A DNA stretch of 64,000 nucleotides from Mycobacterium sp. 1245805.9 (GCF_001672915.1 NZ_LZKR01000076.1:1-64000); one strand, 5' to 3'; shown: positions 9,475 to 18,785, counted from the stretch's first letter. A program made the numbers and translations. The notes: generated from the sequence alone by a model not told the origin.

Positions 9475-10506
9475 CTACACCAAGGTAGCAAGCTCGCTGA
9501 TCTGCTCGGCATTGCGGCCGTTGACCACCATCATCGTGACGCCCGCGGCCTCCCACACCTTGACCTGCTTACGGACGTAGTCGATGTCGCCGACGATCGC
9601 GGCGTCGTCGACCAGCTCATCGGGGATGATCTCGGCGGCCTTGTCCTTCTGGTTGCTGCGGAAGAGCTTCGTGACGTCGTCGACGACCTCGGCGTAGCCC
9701 ATCCGGCGGTAGACGTCGGCGTGGAAGTTGGTGTCCTCGGCGCCCATGCCGCCCATGTACAGCGACAGATACGGCTTCATGGCCGCGAAGGCGGCGCTGC
9801 GGTCGTCGGTGATGACGATGGTGGCCGTCGCACAGATCTCGAAGTCCTCCCGGGTGCGACGGGCACCGGGCCGGGCGAAGCCCTCGTCGAGCCACTCGTT
9901 GTACATGTCGGCCAGCCGCGGGGTGTAGAAGATCGGCAGCCAGCCGTCGCAGATCTCGGCGGACAGCGCCACGTTCTTGGGGCCCTCGGCGCCCAGCATG
10001 ATCGGGATGTCGGCCCGGAGCGGATGGGTGATGGGCTTGAGCGGCTTGCCCAGCCCGGTCGTCGCAGCACCTGTCAATGGCAGCGGGTAGTGCGGCCCGG
10101 AACTGGTCACGGGCGCCTCACGCGCCCACACCTGCCGCAGGATGTCGATGTATGCACGGGTGCGGGCCAGCGGCTTCGGGAACGACTGGCCGTACCACCC
10201 CTCCACCACCTGTGGGCCGGACACGCCCAGCCCAAGAATGTGCCGGCCCCCGGACAGGTGGTCCAGCGTCAGGGCGGCCATCGCGCAGGCCGTGGGGGTC
10301 CGCGCCGACAGCTGGACCACCGAGGTGCCCAGCCGCACCCGCGACGTCGACGATCCGTACCAGGCCAGCGGCGTGTAGGCGTCCGATCCCCACGCCTCGG
10401 CGGTGAAGACGGCGTCGAATCCGGCCTCCTCGGCCGCCGCGACGAGCTCCGCGTGGTTCTCCGGCGGTTGGGCGCCCCAATACCCCAGCTGCAACCCCAG
10501 CTTCAT
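9475..10506 (-). CDS. LLM-class F420-dependent oxidoreductase (Rv3520c type)
   Basis: 343 residues with the luciferase-like TIM barrel: MKLGLQLGYWG start, EAGFDAVFTAEAWGSD, GTSVVQLSARTP, LDHLSGGRHILGLGVSGPQV and MLGAEGPKNVALSAEICDGW. These are typical of coenzyme F420-dependent mycobacterial enzymes rather than FMN monooxygenases. A role in sterol breakdown is inferred from its KstR-type promoter (box at 10545, 38 bp upstream) and neighbours. The gene ends 29 bp before the next KstR box. The substrate is unknown. Confidence 0.85.
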   Translation of the reverse strand: MKLGLQLGYWGAQPPENHAELVAAAEEAGFDAVFTAEAWGSDAYTPLAWYGSSTSRVRLGTSVVQLSARTPTACAMAALTLDHLSGGRHILGLGVSGPQVVEGWYGQSFPKPLARTRAYIDILRQVWAREAPVTSSGPHYPLPLTGAATTGLGKPLKPITHPLRADIPIMLGAEGPKNVALSAEICDGWLPIFYTPRLADMYNEWLDEGFARPGARRTREDFEICATATIVITDDRSAAFAAMKPYLSLYMGGMGAEDTNFHADVYRRMGYAEVVDDVTKLFRSNQKDKAAEIIPDELVDDAAIVGDIDYVRKQVKVWEAAGVTMMVVNGRNAEQISELATLV

Positions 10507-10544
10507 GATGAGTGCCTCTCCTGACCCGATGTTGAAACGATTCT

Positions 10545-10558
10545 TAGAACCTGTTCTA
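10545..10558. promoter_or_regulatory. KstR operator between the F420 oxidoreductase and DUF35-ltp4-ltp3 operons
   Basis: TAGAACCTGTTCTA matches the KstR consensus with symmetric arms. It serves a divergent region: 38 bp to the minus-strand ATG and 9 bp to the plus-strand GTG at 10568. Confidence 0.92.
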
Positions 10559-10567
10559 CTCGATGGC

Positions 10568-11557
10568 GTGACAGCCAGTTCGAGCAGCCCGACCTTGATG
10601 GATCACCGTGAGCCACCGCTCTCCGCGCCACTGACGTTGTCATTCGACTACACCCGTTCGGTGGGCGCCACGCTTAGCAAGTTCTTCACCGCGTTGCGTG
10701 ACCGCCGCATTCTCGGGGTGCGCGGATCGGATGGCCGGGTGCACGTCCCGCCGGCGGAATATGACCCCGTCACCTACGAGCCGCTGGGCGAGATGGTACC
10801 GGTGTCGAGCGTCGGCACCGTCGCGTCGTGGACCTGGCAGCCCGAGCCGATCGAGGGCCAGCCGCTGGACCGGCCGTTCGCGTGGGCGCTGATCAAGCTG
10901 GACGGCGCGGACACCCTGCTGATGCACGCCGTCGATGCGGGCGAGCCCGGCAAGATCCGCACCGGCGCTCGGGTCCACGTGCACTGGGCCGACGAGACGG
11001 TGGGCGCCATCACCAACATCGCCTACTTTGCGTTGGGTGAGGAGGCCGAACCGGAAGGCCCCGGAAGCGACCAGGACCCGGTCACCATGATCGTCACGCC
11101 GATCTCGCTGACGATCCAGCACACCGCCTCGCACGAGGAGAGCGCCTACCTTCGCGCCATCGCCGAAGGAAAGCTGCTGGGCGCGAGGACCGGGGAAAAC
11201 GGGAAGGTGTATTTCCCGCCGCACGGCGCCGATCCGGCCACCGGCCAGCCGACCACCGAGTTCGTCGAGTTGCCCGACAAGGGCACGGTGACGACGTTCG
11301 CCATCATCAACATCCCCTTCCAGGGCCAGCGCATCAAGCCGCCGTACGTGGCGGCCTATGTGCTGCTCGACGGCGCCGACATCCCGTTCCTGCATCTGGT
11401 CGCCGACGTCGACGCGCACGAGGTGCGGATGGGCATGCGTGTCGAGGCGGTGTGGAAACCCCGCGACGAGTGGGGATTTGGCATCGACAACATCGAGTAC
11501 TTCCGGCCGACCGGCGAACCCGACGCCGAGTACGACACCTACAAGCACCACCTGTAA
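10568..11557 (+). CDS. Double DUF35 (OB-fold) protein, thiolase-partner (Rv3521 type)
   Basis: 329 residues from GTG 10568; an ATG at 10598 would give 319 and cannot be excluded. Neither has a clear ribosome-binding site, so a leaderless start near the KstR box is plausible. Two DUF35/OB-fold modules follow one another, each ending in a DxxxNI(A/E)YF strand (about residues 80-160 and 240-320). DUF35 proteins bind thiolase-like partners; the DUF35 domain of ChsH2 forms the retro-aldolase with Ltp2. Here the likely partners are Ltp4 and Ltp3, encoded directly downstream with 15 bp spacing. The pairing is inferred. Confidence 0.82.
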   Translation: MTASSSSPTLMDHREPPLSAPLTLSFDYTRSVGATLSKFFTALRDRRILGVRGSDGRVHVPPAEYDPVTYEPLGEMVPVSSVGTVASWTWQPEPIEGQPLDRPFAWALIKLDGADTLLMHAVDAGEPGKIRTGARVHVHWADETVGAITNIAYFALGEEAEPEGPGSDQDPVTMIVTPISLTIQHTASHEESAYLRAIAEGKLLGARTGENGKVYFPPHGADPATGQPTTEFVELPDKGTVTTFAIINIPFQGQRIKPPYVAAYVLLDGADIPFLHLVADVDAHEVRMGMRVEAVWKPRDEWGFGIDNIEYFRPTGEPDAEYDTYKHHL

Positions 11558-11572
11558 AGGACCCAGCTGCAC

Positions 11573-12637
11573 ATGAGCGCTCGCAATGTTGCGGTCGTCG
11601 GCTTCGCCCATGCCCCGCACGTCCGCCGCACCGACGGCACCACCAACGGCGTCGAGATGTTGATGCCGTGCTTCGCCCAGCTCTACGAGGAGCTGGGCAT
11701 CACCAAGGCCGACATCGGATTCTGGTGCTCCGGATCGTCGGATTACCTTGCCGGCCGGGCATTTTCGTTTATCTCCGCGATCGACTCCATCGGCGCCGTT
11801 CCGCCGATCAACGAGTCGCACGTCGAGATGGACGCGGCCTGGGCTCTGTACGAGGCCTACATCAAGATCCTGACCGGCGAGGTCGACACCGCCCTGGTGT
11901 ACGGCTTCGGCAAGTCCTCGGCGGGGATCCTGCGCCAGATCCTGTCGCGGCAGACCGACCCCTACACGGTGGCGCCGTTGTGGCCGGACTCGGTGTCGAT
12001 GGCCGGGTTGCAGGCCCGCATCGGGCTCGACACCGGCAAGTGGACCGACATTCAGATGGCGCGCGTAGCATTCGATTCCTTCGCGAACGCCAAGCGCGTC
12101 GACTCCGTGCAGCCCCCGGTCAGCCTGGACGAATTGCTGGAACGGCCGTTCTTCGCCGATCCGTTGCGCCGCCACGACATCGCCCCGATCACCGACGGCG
12201 CCGCCGCGATCGTGCTCGCCGCCGCCGACCGGGCCCGCGAGTTGCGCGAAAACCCGGCCTGGATCACCGGTATCGAACACCGCATCGAATCCCCGTCGCT
12301 GGGCGTTCGCGACCTCACCGAGTCGCCGTCGACCAAGGCCGCGGCGAAGGCCGCCACCGGTGGCAACACCCGCAACCTCGACGTCGCCGAGATTTGCGCC
12401 CCCTTCACCCATCAGCACCTGATCCTGGCGGAGGCGATCAACATTCCGGGCGCGACGAAGGTCAATCCGTCCGGCGGGGCCCTGGCGGCCAACCCCATGT
12501 TCGTCGCCGGCCTGGAACGGATCGGCTTTGCCGCACAACACATCTGGAACGGTTCGGCCGAGCGGGTGCTGGCGCACGCCACCAGCGGGCCCGCCCTGCA
12601 ACAGAACCTGGTAGCGGTCATGGAAGGAAAGAACTGA
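11573..12637 (+). CDS. ltp4: Thiolase-fold lipid-transfer protein Ltp4 (probable sterol side-chain aldolase subunit)
   Basis: 354 residues, the Ltp4/Rv3522 length. Thiolase-superfamily features: GFWCSGSSDYLAG near the nucleophile-elbow region, ITDGAAAIVLA, and the C-terminal VNPSGGALAANPMFVAGLERIGF. It lacks the canonical thiolase active-site cysteine context, as do other SCP-x-like aldolases. In Rhodococcus, ltp3 and ltp4 are needed to remove C24-branched sterol side chains; a retro-aldol role is the current family view. ATG 11573 has AAAGGA upstream. It overlaps ltp3 by one base (TGATG). Confidence 0.9.
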   Translation: MSARNVAVVGFAHAPHVRRTDGTTNGVEMLMPCFAQLYEELGITKADIGFWCSGSSDYLAGRAFSFISAIDSIGAVPPINESHVEMDAAWALYEAYIKILTGEVDTALVYGFGKSSAGILRQILSRQTDPYTVAPLWPDSVSMAGLQARIGLDTGKWTDIQMARVAFDSFANAKRVDSVQPPVSLDELLERPFFADPLRRHDIAPITDGAAAIVLAAADRARELRENPAWITGIEHRIESPSLGVRDLTESPSTKAAAKAATGGNTRNLDVAEICAPFTHQHLILAEAINIPGATKVNPSGGALAANPMFVAGLERIGFAAQHIWNGSAERVLAHATSGPALQQNLVAVMEGKN

Positions 12638-13830
12638 TGGCCGGTGCAGGGGCACACCTTGCCGCGGTACTCGGTACCGGGCAGACGAAGTATGTCGCCA
12701 AGCGCAAAGACGTCTCGATGAACGGCCTGGTGCGCGAGGCGATCGACCGCGCACTGGAAGACTCCGGTTCGACCTTCGACGACATCGACGCGGTCGTGGT
12801 GGGCAAGGCTCCGGACTTCTTCGAGGGCGTCATGATGCCCGAGCTGTTCATGGCCGACGCCGTGGGCGCCACCGGCAAGCCGCTGATCCGGGTGCATACC
12901 GCCGGTTCGGTCGGCGGGTCCACCGCCGTTGTCGCCGCCAGCCTGGTGCAGTCCGGAAAGTACCGCCGCGTCCTGGCTATGGCCTGGGAAAAGCAATCGG
13001 AATCAAATGCCATGTGGGCGTTGTCGATTCCGATCCCGTTCATCAAGCCGGTCGGCGCCGGCGCCGGCGGATACTTCGCCCCGCACGTTCGGTCCTACAT
13101 CCGCCGCTCGGGGGCGCCGCTGAACATCGGCGCCATGGTCGCGGTCAAGGACCGGCTCAACGGGGCCCGCAACCCGCTGGCCCATCTGCACCAGCCCGAC
13201 ATCACGGTCGAGAAGGTGATGGAGTCACCCATGCTGTGGGACCCGATCCGCTACGACGAGACCTGCCCGTCGTCCGACGGGGCGGCGGCGGTCGTCATCG
13301 GCAACGAGGAGGCCGCCGAAGCCCGTGTGGCGCAAGGGCAGCCGGTGGCCTGGATTCACGCGACCGCGTTGCGCACCGAGCCGCTGCAGTTCTCCGGCCG
13401 CGACCAGGTCAGCCCGCAGGCGGGGCGCGACGCTGCCGCCGCGCTGTGGAAGGCCGCCGGCATCACCAGCCCGATCGACGAGATCGACGCCGCCGAGATC
13501 TACGTGCCGTTCTCCTGGTTCGAGCCGATGTGGTTGGAAAACCTCGGGTTTGCGCCCGAGGGCGAGGGCTGGAAGCTCACCGAGGCCGGCGAGACCAAGA
13601 TCGGCGGCCGGCTGCCGGTGAACCCGTCGGGCGGCGTGCTGTCGTCGAACCCCATCGGCGCGTCAGGCCTGATCCGCTTCGCGGAGTCCGCGATTCAGGT
13701 GATGGGCAAGGGCGGCGATCACCAGGTTCCCGGCGCACGAAAGGCGTTGGGCCACGCGTACGGCGGCGGCTCGCAGTACTACTCCATGTGGGTGGTCGGC
13801 GCCGACAAGCCCGAAAAGGTCCCGGCATGA
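12637..13830 (+). CDS. ltp3: Thiolase-fold lipid-transfer protein Ltp3 (probable sterol side-chain aldolase)
   Basis: 397 residues, like Rv3523. Conserved blocks: AAVLGTGQTKY start, VRVHTAGSVGGST for the substrate/CoA region, CPSSDGAAAVVIG, and LPVNPSGGVLSSNPIGASGLIRFAE near the C-terminus. It belongs to the acetyl-CoA acetyltransferase-like SCP-x group that includes the steroid aldolases. The stop/start TGATG junction with ltp4 and the ATGA junction with the next gene make a tightly coupled operon: DUF35, ltp4, ltp3, NTF2-like. KstR control is inferred from the box at 10545. Confidence 0.9.
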   Translation: MAGAGAHLAAVLGTGQTKYVAKRKDVSMNGLVREAIDRALEDSGSTFDDIDAVVVGKAPDFFEGVMMPELFMADAVGATGKPLIRVHTAGSVGGSTAVVAASLVQSGKYRRVLAMAWEKQSESNAMWALSIPIPFIKPVGAGAGGYFAPHVRSYIRRSGAPLNIGAMVAVKDRLNGARNPLAHLHQPDITVEKVMESPMLWDPIRYDETCPSSDGAAAVVIGNEEAAEARVAQGQPVAWIHATALRTEPLQFSGRDQVSPQAGRDAAAALWKAAGITSPIDEIDAAEIYVPFSWFEPMWLENLGFAPEGEGWKLTEAGETKIGGRLPVNPSGGVLSSNPIGASGLIRFAESAIQVMGKGGDHQVPGARKALGHAYGGGSQYYSMWVVGADKPEKVPA

Positions 13831-14252
13831 CGAACATTCAGGAAAAGACCAAGCACCCCGCCCACGAGGCCGGGCGCCGCTCCCGCGAGGCGGTCATCGC
13901 CAGGGACAAGGAGGCGTGGCTGGCGGTGTTCGCCGACGACGCGATCGTCGAGGACCCCATCGGGCCGTCGCCCCTCGATCCCGAGGGCAAGGGGCATCGC
14001 GGGCGTGCCGCGATCGAGGCGTTCTGGGACAACACCATCGCGCCCACCACCAAGATCGAGTTCTTCTTCCGCGACACCTACCAATGCGGCAACGAGGAAG
14101 CCAACGTCGGGCACATCCTCATCACCACGGGCGACTATCAGACCACGGCGGAGGGCGTCTTCACCTACAAGGCCAACGACGAAGGCCAGATGGTCGCCCT
14201 GCGCGCGTACTGGGAGATGGACCGCGCCATCGCGAACACGCGACACGTCTAG
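13827..14252 (+). CDS. NTF2/SnoaL-like protein, ketosteroid-isomerase-like fold
   Basis: 141 residues. Pattern of the SnoaL/NTF2 group: REAVIARDKEAWLAVFADDAIVEDPIG, then GRAAIEAFWDNTI, then strands EFFFRDTYQCGNE and VALRAYWEMD. The buried acidic residue in VEDPIG is at the position used by Delta5-3-ketosteroid isomerases as general base, but the catalytic Tyr/Asp set cannot be assigned with certainty. It overlaps ltp3 by 4 bp (ATGA), so it is the last gene of the DUF35-ltp4-ltp3 operon. A role on a steroid or side-chain intermediate is inferred. I know of no counterpart at this position in M. tuberculosis. Confidence 0.78.
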   Translation: MTNIQEKTKHPAHEAGRRSREAVIARDKEAWLAVFADDAIVEDPIGPSPLDPEGKGHRGRAAIEAFWDNTIAPTTKIEFFFRDTYQCGNEEANVGHILITTGDYQTTAEGVFTYKANDEGQMVALRAYWEMDRAIANTRHV

Positions 14253-14276
14253 AACGCGGGCCGGTTCCGCGCACCG

Positions 14277-14296
14277 CGCGTTTTGGCGAAAACGCG
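14277..14296. terminator. Hairpin downstream of the ltp4-ltp3 operon
   Basis: CGCGTTTT and AAAACGCG are perfect 8-bp arms around the 4-base loop GGCG, 25 bp after the operon's last stop. There is no clean U-tract, so terminator function is inferred. Confidence 0.5.
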
Positions 14297-14385
14297 AGAT
14301 TTTGTGTCCCAGCAGCTGTTACGCTCTGCCGGCTTGACGGCCATAAGCCAACGCCCAGGGTTGACACGTGCGGGGAGGGTGCCAC

Positions 14386-16269
14386 ATGTCCTTTCTGATA
14401 GCGGCGCCCGAGGTGATCGATGCCGCGGCGGCAGATCTGGCAACTATTCGGTCAGCGCTCACTGAGGCGAATCTCGCCGCGCTCGCCCCCACTACCGGAC
14501 TGCTGGCGCCGGCGACTGACGAGGTGTCGGCGGCCATCACGGCCGTATTCACCGGGCATGCCGAGGCATATCAGGCGCTCGGCGCACAGGTGTCGGCTCT
14601 TCACGAGCAGTTCGTGCGTGCCCTGAACACAGCCGCCGTCGCCTACGCGAGTGCCGAGGCCGCCAACGCTTCGCCGCTGCAGGGCGTGTTGAACGCGATA
14701 AACGCGCCCACCCAGACGCTGCTGGGTCGCCCGTTGATCGGCAACGGCGCCAACGGCGCGCCGGGGACAAGCCAAAACGGCGGGCCGGGCGGGATATTGG
14801 TCGGCAACGGCGGCAACGGCGGGTCCGGTGCGGCGGGCCGAAACGGTGGCAACGGCGGCGCGGCCGGGCTGTTTTGGGGTACCGCCGGGGCGGGCGGCGC
14901 CGGCGGCAGCGCCCAAGCCGTCGGCGCCGTGAGCGGTTCTGGCGGGGCCGGCGGCGCCGCCGGGCTTTTCGGAACCGGTGGGGCCGGCGGCGCGGCCGGT
15001 ATCAGTGTCAACGGCCGCAGCGGCTTTGGCGGGAACGGCGGTGCGGGCGGCCTGATTTACGGAGCCGGCGGAGCGGGCGGCGCAGGCGGTAATGCCATCA
15101 GCGTCGCGGGCGGCGGCGGCGCCGGCGGTAACGCCGGGCTATTCGGCTCCGGCGGCCTCGGCGGGGCCGGCGGGGACAGCGGGCTCAGCGGGGGCGGCGC
15201 CGGCGGCGCAGGCGGCGCAGGCGGCATGCTCTCCGGCAACGGCGGTGGCGGCGGCGCCGGCGGCATCGGCGGCTTCATCGGCGCACAGCCCAACGCGAAC
15301 GGCGGCGCCGGCGGCGCCGGCGGGCACTCTGGAGTGTTCGGAACCGGCGGGGCGGGCGGCACCGGCGGGATGTCGGCGGCGCCCACCAGCACGGCGGGCG
15401 CCGGGGGTGCCGGCGGCGGCGCCGGCCTGTTCGGAACCGGCGGCGCGGGCGGAGCGGGTGGGATTGCCACGGGCTCCGGCAGTACCGCAGGAGCCGGCGG
15501 CGCGGGCGCTGCCGGCGGGATGTTCACCGGGGCCGGTGGCGCCGGTGGTGCCGGCGGTTCTTCGCTGAACACCGCCGGCGGGGACGGCGGGATCGGCGGT
15601 GCGGGTGGCAACGCGGGTTGGCTGTCCGGGCATGGCGGCGCCGCCGGCGGCGGCGGGTTTTCACAGGGTGCCGCGGGCGGGACCGGCGGTAGTGGCGGCG
15701 GCGGCGCGCTGTTTTCCGGCAATGGCGGAACCGGCGGCGCGGGCGGGACGAGCGTCAATGGCGCCGGAGGGCTTGGCGGCGCCGGCGGCCAATCCGGGCT
15801 GCTCGGCGCCGGCGGCGCCGGCGGTGCGGGCGGCCTGTCGGGGGCCGCCGTCGGTGGGGGCGGAGGCGCTGGCGGCACTGCCCGGCTGTTCGGCACCGGT
15901 GGAGCCGGCGGAGCCGGCGGGGCCGGCGGCACTCTCGGGGGTAACGGCGGTGACGGTGGCGCCGGCGGCACGCTCGACGGCGACGGTGGCGCCGGCGGTG
16001 CCGGCGGACTTGGCGCGTCCGGCGGGGCTGGTGGAAACGGCGGCAAGGCAGGGTTCATCGGATCCGGCGGCACGGGCGGCGCGGGCGGCGAGGCGATCGC
16101 TGCTGCGGGTGTGGGCGGGAACGGCGGCAACGGCGGCAACGCGCAACTCGTCGGCAACGGCGGTAACGGCGGTAATGGCGGCAACTCGCCGGCCACTATC
16201 GGCAATGGCGGCGCAGGTGGTGCCCGTGGGTTGTTGTTGGGCTTCCCCGGGACGCCCGGCCTGACGTAA
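14386..16269 (+). CDS. PE_PGRS protein (complete)
   Basis: 627 residues from ATG 14386 ([12 protein letters not shown]), preceded by a GGGAGGG ribosome-binding site. The PE domain spans about residues 1-95 and includes the PE pair in AAPEVI and the YASAE export motif (YxxxE) near its end. A GRPLIGNG linker follows at about residue 115, then roughly 500 residues of GGAGG/GGNGG repeat, ending in FPGTPGLT without a separate C-terminal domain. Such proteins are exported by ESX-5 and lie on the cell surface; their function is poorly defined. Its position between ltp3 and the carbonic-anhydrase-like gene is not a standard part of the steroid operon, and no KstR box precedes it. Confidence 0.93.
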   Translation: MSFLIAAPEVIDAAAADLATIRSALTEANLAALAPTTGLLAPATDEVSAAITAVFTGHAEAYQALGAQVSALHEQFVRALNTAAVAYASAEAANASPLQGVLNAINAPTQTLLGRPLIGNGANGAPGTSQNGGPGGILVGNGGNGGSGAAGRNGGNGGAAGLFWGTAGAGGAGGSAQAVGAVSGSGGAGGAAGLFGTGGAGGAAGISVNGRSGFGGNGGAGGLIYGAGGAGGAGGNAISVAGGGGAGGNAGLFGSGGLGGAGGDSGLSGGGAGGAGGAGGMLSGNGGGGGAGGIGGFIGAQPNANGGAGGAGGHSGVFGTGGAGGTGGMSAAPTSTAGAGGAGGGAGLFGTGGAGGAGGIATGSGSTAGAGGAGAAGGMFTGAGGAGGAGGSSLNTAGGDGGIGGAGGNAGWLSGHGGAAGGGGFSQGAAGGTGGSGGGGALFSGNGGTGGAGGTSVNGAGGLGGAGGQSGLLGAGGAGGAGGLSGAAVGGGGGAGGTARLFGTGGAGGAGGAGGTLGGNGGDGGAGGTLDGDGGAGGAGGLGASGGAGGNGGKAGFIGSGGTGGAGGEAIAAAGVGGNGGNGGNAQLVGNGGNGGNGGNSPATIGNGGAGGARGLLLGFPGTPGLT

Positions 16270-16361
16270 TTGCCAAGGGCTGAGCGGCGATTCGAGCTGT
16301 AAGGACAGGCGGCCGCGAGCACGCAAATGTTCTCGACCGTGAAACTGCCTGCCCGCGAACG

Positions 16362-16886
16362 CTAGATCGGCCTCAGCCCGGCGATGTGGCGCTGCGCCAG
16401 ATCACGATAGGCCTGCGGGTTGACGTTGACCCACATCTCGGCCCCGGTTCCGGCAACCGGCCCCTTCACCTGCGCCGGCGACCCGACCGCCAGCATCCCG
16501 GCCGGAATCTGGGTGCCCGCCAGCACCAGTGACCCGGCGGCGATCAGGCTGCGCGCCCCGATCACCGCCCCGTCCAAAACTGTGGCGTGGTTGGCGATCA
16601 GCGCCTCCTTGCCGACGTGCACACCGTGGATCACGCACATGTGCGCCACCGTCGCGCCCGGCCCGATGTCCACCGGAATGCCGGGCGGGGCGTGCAACAC
16701 CGATCCGTCCTGAACGTTCGCGCCTTCCCGCACCACGATCGGCCCGTAGTCACCGCGCAACACGGCGTTGAACCAGACCGACGCCCCCGCCTCGACCGTG
16801 ACGTCGCCGATCAGGGTCGCGGTCGGGGCCACGAAAGCGGTCGGATCGACGCGCGGCGACCGGCCCTCGAAAGCAAACAGCGGCAT
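16362..16886 (-). CDS. Gamma-carbonic-anhydrase-like left-handed beta-helix protein (Rv3525c type)
   Basis: 174 residues made of hexapeptide turns, as in the gamma-carbonic anhydrase/PaaY group. The three histidine zinc ligands are visible: VLHAPPG, then VAHMCVIHGVHVGKE. The acidic residues of the Cam enzyme's proton loop are absent, so true carbonic anhydrase activity is uncertain; PaaY relatives are thioesterases. It is monocistronic on the minus strand, divergent from kshA, and starts 80 bp from the KstR box at 16966. Confidence 0.85.
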   Translation of the reverse strand: MPLFAFEGRSPRVDPTAFVAPTATLIGDVTVEAGASVWFNAVLRGDYGPIVVREGANVQDGSVLHAPPGIPVDIGPGATVAHMCVIHGVHVGKEALIANHATVLDGAVIGARSLIAAGSLVLAGTQIPAGMLAVGSPAQVKGPVAGTGAEMWVNVNPQAYRDLAQRHIAGLRPI

Positions 16887-16965
16887 CGTCTAGATATACC
16901 TTGCGCCAATACGCCCGCGATAACGCGGCTAGACCAGCGGTCATTGCGCCGGCCAGCCCCAAAAC

Positions 16966-16979
16966 TGTAACGTGTTCTA
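16966..16979. promoter_or_regulatory. KstR operator upstream of kshA
   Basis: TGTAACGTGTTCTA matches TNNAACNNGTTNNA, 24 bp before the kshA GTG. Confidence 0.88.
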
Positions 16980-17003
16980 GTTAGAGACCACTGGAGGTGA
17001 CTG

Positions 17004-18173
17004 GTGACTACCGACACCAAGGCGGTGGGTATCCGGGAAATCGATCCCGGAGCCTTGCCGACGAGATATGCCCGGGGCTGGCATTGCCTGGGCGTCGCGA
17101 AGGACTTCCAGGACGGCAAGCCGCATTCGGTGCAGGCGTTCGGCACCAAGCTGGTGGTGTTCGCCGACTCGCACGGCGACATCAAGGTGCTAGACGGCTA
17201 CTGCCGGCACATGGGCGGCGACCTGTCCGAGGGCACCATCAAGGGCGACGAAGTCGCCTGCCCGTTCCACGACTGGCGCTGGGGCGGCGACGGCCGCTGC
17301 AAGCTGGTGCCTTACGCCAAGCGCACCCCGAAGACCGCGCGCACCCGCTCGTGGACGACCGACGTGCGCGGGGGCCTGCTGTTCGTCTGGCACGACCACG
17401 AGGGCAACCCGCCGGACCCCGCGGTCCGGATCCCCGAGATCCCCGAGGCGGCCAGCGACGAATGGACCGACTGGCGCTGGAACCGCATCCTCATCGAGGG
17501 GTCCAACTGCCGCGACATCATCGACAACGTCACCGACATGGCGCACTTCTTCTACATCCATTTCGGGTTGCCGACGTACTTCAAGAATGTCTTCGAGGGT
17601 CACATCGCGTCGCAGTACCTGCACAACGTGGGCCGGCCCGACGTGAACGACCTGGGCACGTCTTACGGTGAGGCGCACTTGGATTCGGAGGCGTCCTACT
17701 TCGGGCCGTCGTTCATGATCAACTGGCTGCACAACAGTTACGGCGGCTACAAGGCCGAGTCGATCCTGATCAACTGCCACTACCCGGTCACCCAGAACTC
17801 GTTCGTGCTGCAGTGGGGCGTCATCGTCGAAAAGCCCAAGGGCATGGACGAAAAGATGACCGACAAGCTCTCGCGGGTCTTCACCGAAGGGGTCAGCAAG
17901 GGCTTCCTGCAGGACGTCGAAATCTGGCAGCACAAGACCCGCATCGACAACCCGCTGCTGGTCGAGGAGGACGGCGCCGTCTACCAGCTGCGCCGCTGGT
18001 ACCAGCAGTTCTACGTCGACGTCGCCGACATCACGCCAGAAATGGTGGAGCGCTTCGAGATTGAGATCGACACCACCCGCGCCAACGAGTACTGGAACGC
18101 CGAGGTCGAGGAGAACCTCAAGGCCCGGGAATCCGAACCCGACTCCGAAGGCGTACCCGCCGAGCAGCACTGA
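17004..18173 (+). CDS. kshA: 3-ketosteroid 9-alpha-hydroxylase oxygenase KshA
   Basis: 389 residues from GTG 17004, with GGAGG 6 bp upstream. The Rieske cluster ligands are Cys67, His69, Cys86 and His89 (GYCRHMGG ... ACPFHDW). The mononuclear iron site lies in DNVTDMAHFFYIHFG (Asp/His/His), with the third carboxylate further downstream. KshA with the reductase KshB hydroxylates C9 of 1,4-androstadiene-3,17-dione or its CoA-thioester precursors, opening ring B together with KstD. It is followed after 4 bp by a small gene of the Rv3527 type. KstR control is indicated by the box at 16966. Confidence 0.95.
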   Translation: MTTDTKAVGIREIDPGALPTRYARGWHCLGVAKDFQDGKPHSVQAFGTKLVVFADSHGDIKVLDGYCRHMGGDLSEGTIKGDEVACPFHDWRWGGDGRCKLVPYAKRTPKTARTRSWTTDVRGGLLFVWHDHEGNPPDPAVRIPEIPEAASDEWTDWRWNRILIEGSNCRDIIDNVTDMAHFFYIHFGLPTYFKNVFEGHIASQYLHNVGRPDVNDLGTSYGEAHLDSEASYFGPSFMINWLHNSYGGYKAESILINCHYPVTQNSFVLQWGVIVEKPKGMDEKMTDKLSRVFTEGVSKGFLQDVEIWQHKTRIDNPLLVEEDGAVYQLRRWYQQFYVDVADITPEMVERFEIEIDTTRANEYWNAEVEENLKARESEPDSEGVPAEQH

Positions 18174-18177
18174 GACC

Positions 18178-18627
18178 ATGCCCGAGGACCAGCCGGCAGT
18201 ACCCGATGTCGATCGGCTCGCCCGGTCGATGCTGCTGCTCTACGGCGATCATCACGATCACGACGGGCCGCCCGCGCGAAACGGTGGGTCCGGATCCTGG
18301 CTGAAGTCAAGGGATTTCGCCGACGACCCGGATCGCGCCGCCGCGGTCGCCGACGCCAGCCGCGCCGATCGCGAGCGCTACCTGACGTCGGGGCTGCTGC
18401 CGGTGGATTGCCGATTCTGCCACGTCACGGTCACGGTCAAGAGGCTCGGCCCGGGTCACACCGCGGTGCAGTGGAACACCCAGGCGGCGCAGCGTTGCGC
18501 GTACTTCACCGAAATACGCGAATCCGGTGGCGACACCGCGCGTGCGCGGGCCTGCCCGAAGCTGAGCGACAGCATCGAGCACGCGGCGGCTGAGGGCTAC
18601 CTGGATCACCCCGACGATCCGGCCTAA
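18178..18627 (+). CDS. Conserved mycobacterial protein (Rv3527 type)
   Basis: 149 residues, the same length and position as Rv3527, starting at ATG 18178, 4 bp after kshA. It contains LLPVDCRFCHVTVTVKRLG with a CxxC pair, then QRCAYF and RACPKLSDSI, giving two more cysteines; together these could bind a metal. An N-terminal His/Asp run (GDHHDHDG) adds further candidate ligands. No catalytic domain is recognisable. Coupling to kshA suggests an accessory role for the oxygenase, which is inference only. Confidence 0.75.
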   Translation: MPEDQPAVPDVDRLARSMLLLYGDHHDHDGPPARNGGSGSWLKSRDFADDPDRAAAVADASRADRERYLTSGLLPVDCRFCHVTVTVKRLGPGHTAVQWNTQAAQRCAYFTEIRESGGDTARARACPKLSDSIEHAAAEGYLDHPDDPA

Positions 18628-18661
18628 CCTCCCCGTGGGCCCCTGTCGGGCCGGGCAGCCG

Positions 18662-18724
18662 TTGTGTCTGCCTCATAGCGACAGCGCCACGGGCTAACCA
18701 ATTGTCGCTGTGAGGCAGGCACAT
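18662..18724. terminator. Large hairpin between convergent genes
   Basis: Arms 18662-18683 and 18703-18724 pair over 22 bp, with 19 Watson-Crick pairs, two G-U wobbles and a mismatch at the outer end, around a 19-base loop. It sits between the convergent ends of the Rv3527-type gene and the sulfotransferase-like gene, so it may end transcription in both directions. There is no U-tract. Confidence 0.6.
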
Positions 18725-18785
18725 TGGGTGCCGCCCGGCGCAGAGGCTGGAGCGGCAGCCGTGACCAGCGTGAGCAACTCGCGGA

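Noticed and set aside
10640..12754. 704-codon minus-strand open frame
   Set aside because: Antisense of the DUF35 and ltp4 genes; high-GC third-position bias keeps this frame open. Composition is Arg/Gly/Val-rich with no domain.
14248..14263. TAGAACGCGGGCCG as a KstR box before the PE_PGRS gene
   Set aside because: The right half lacks GTT, so it does not meet TNNAACNNGTTNNA.
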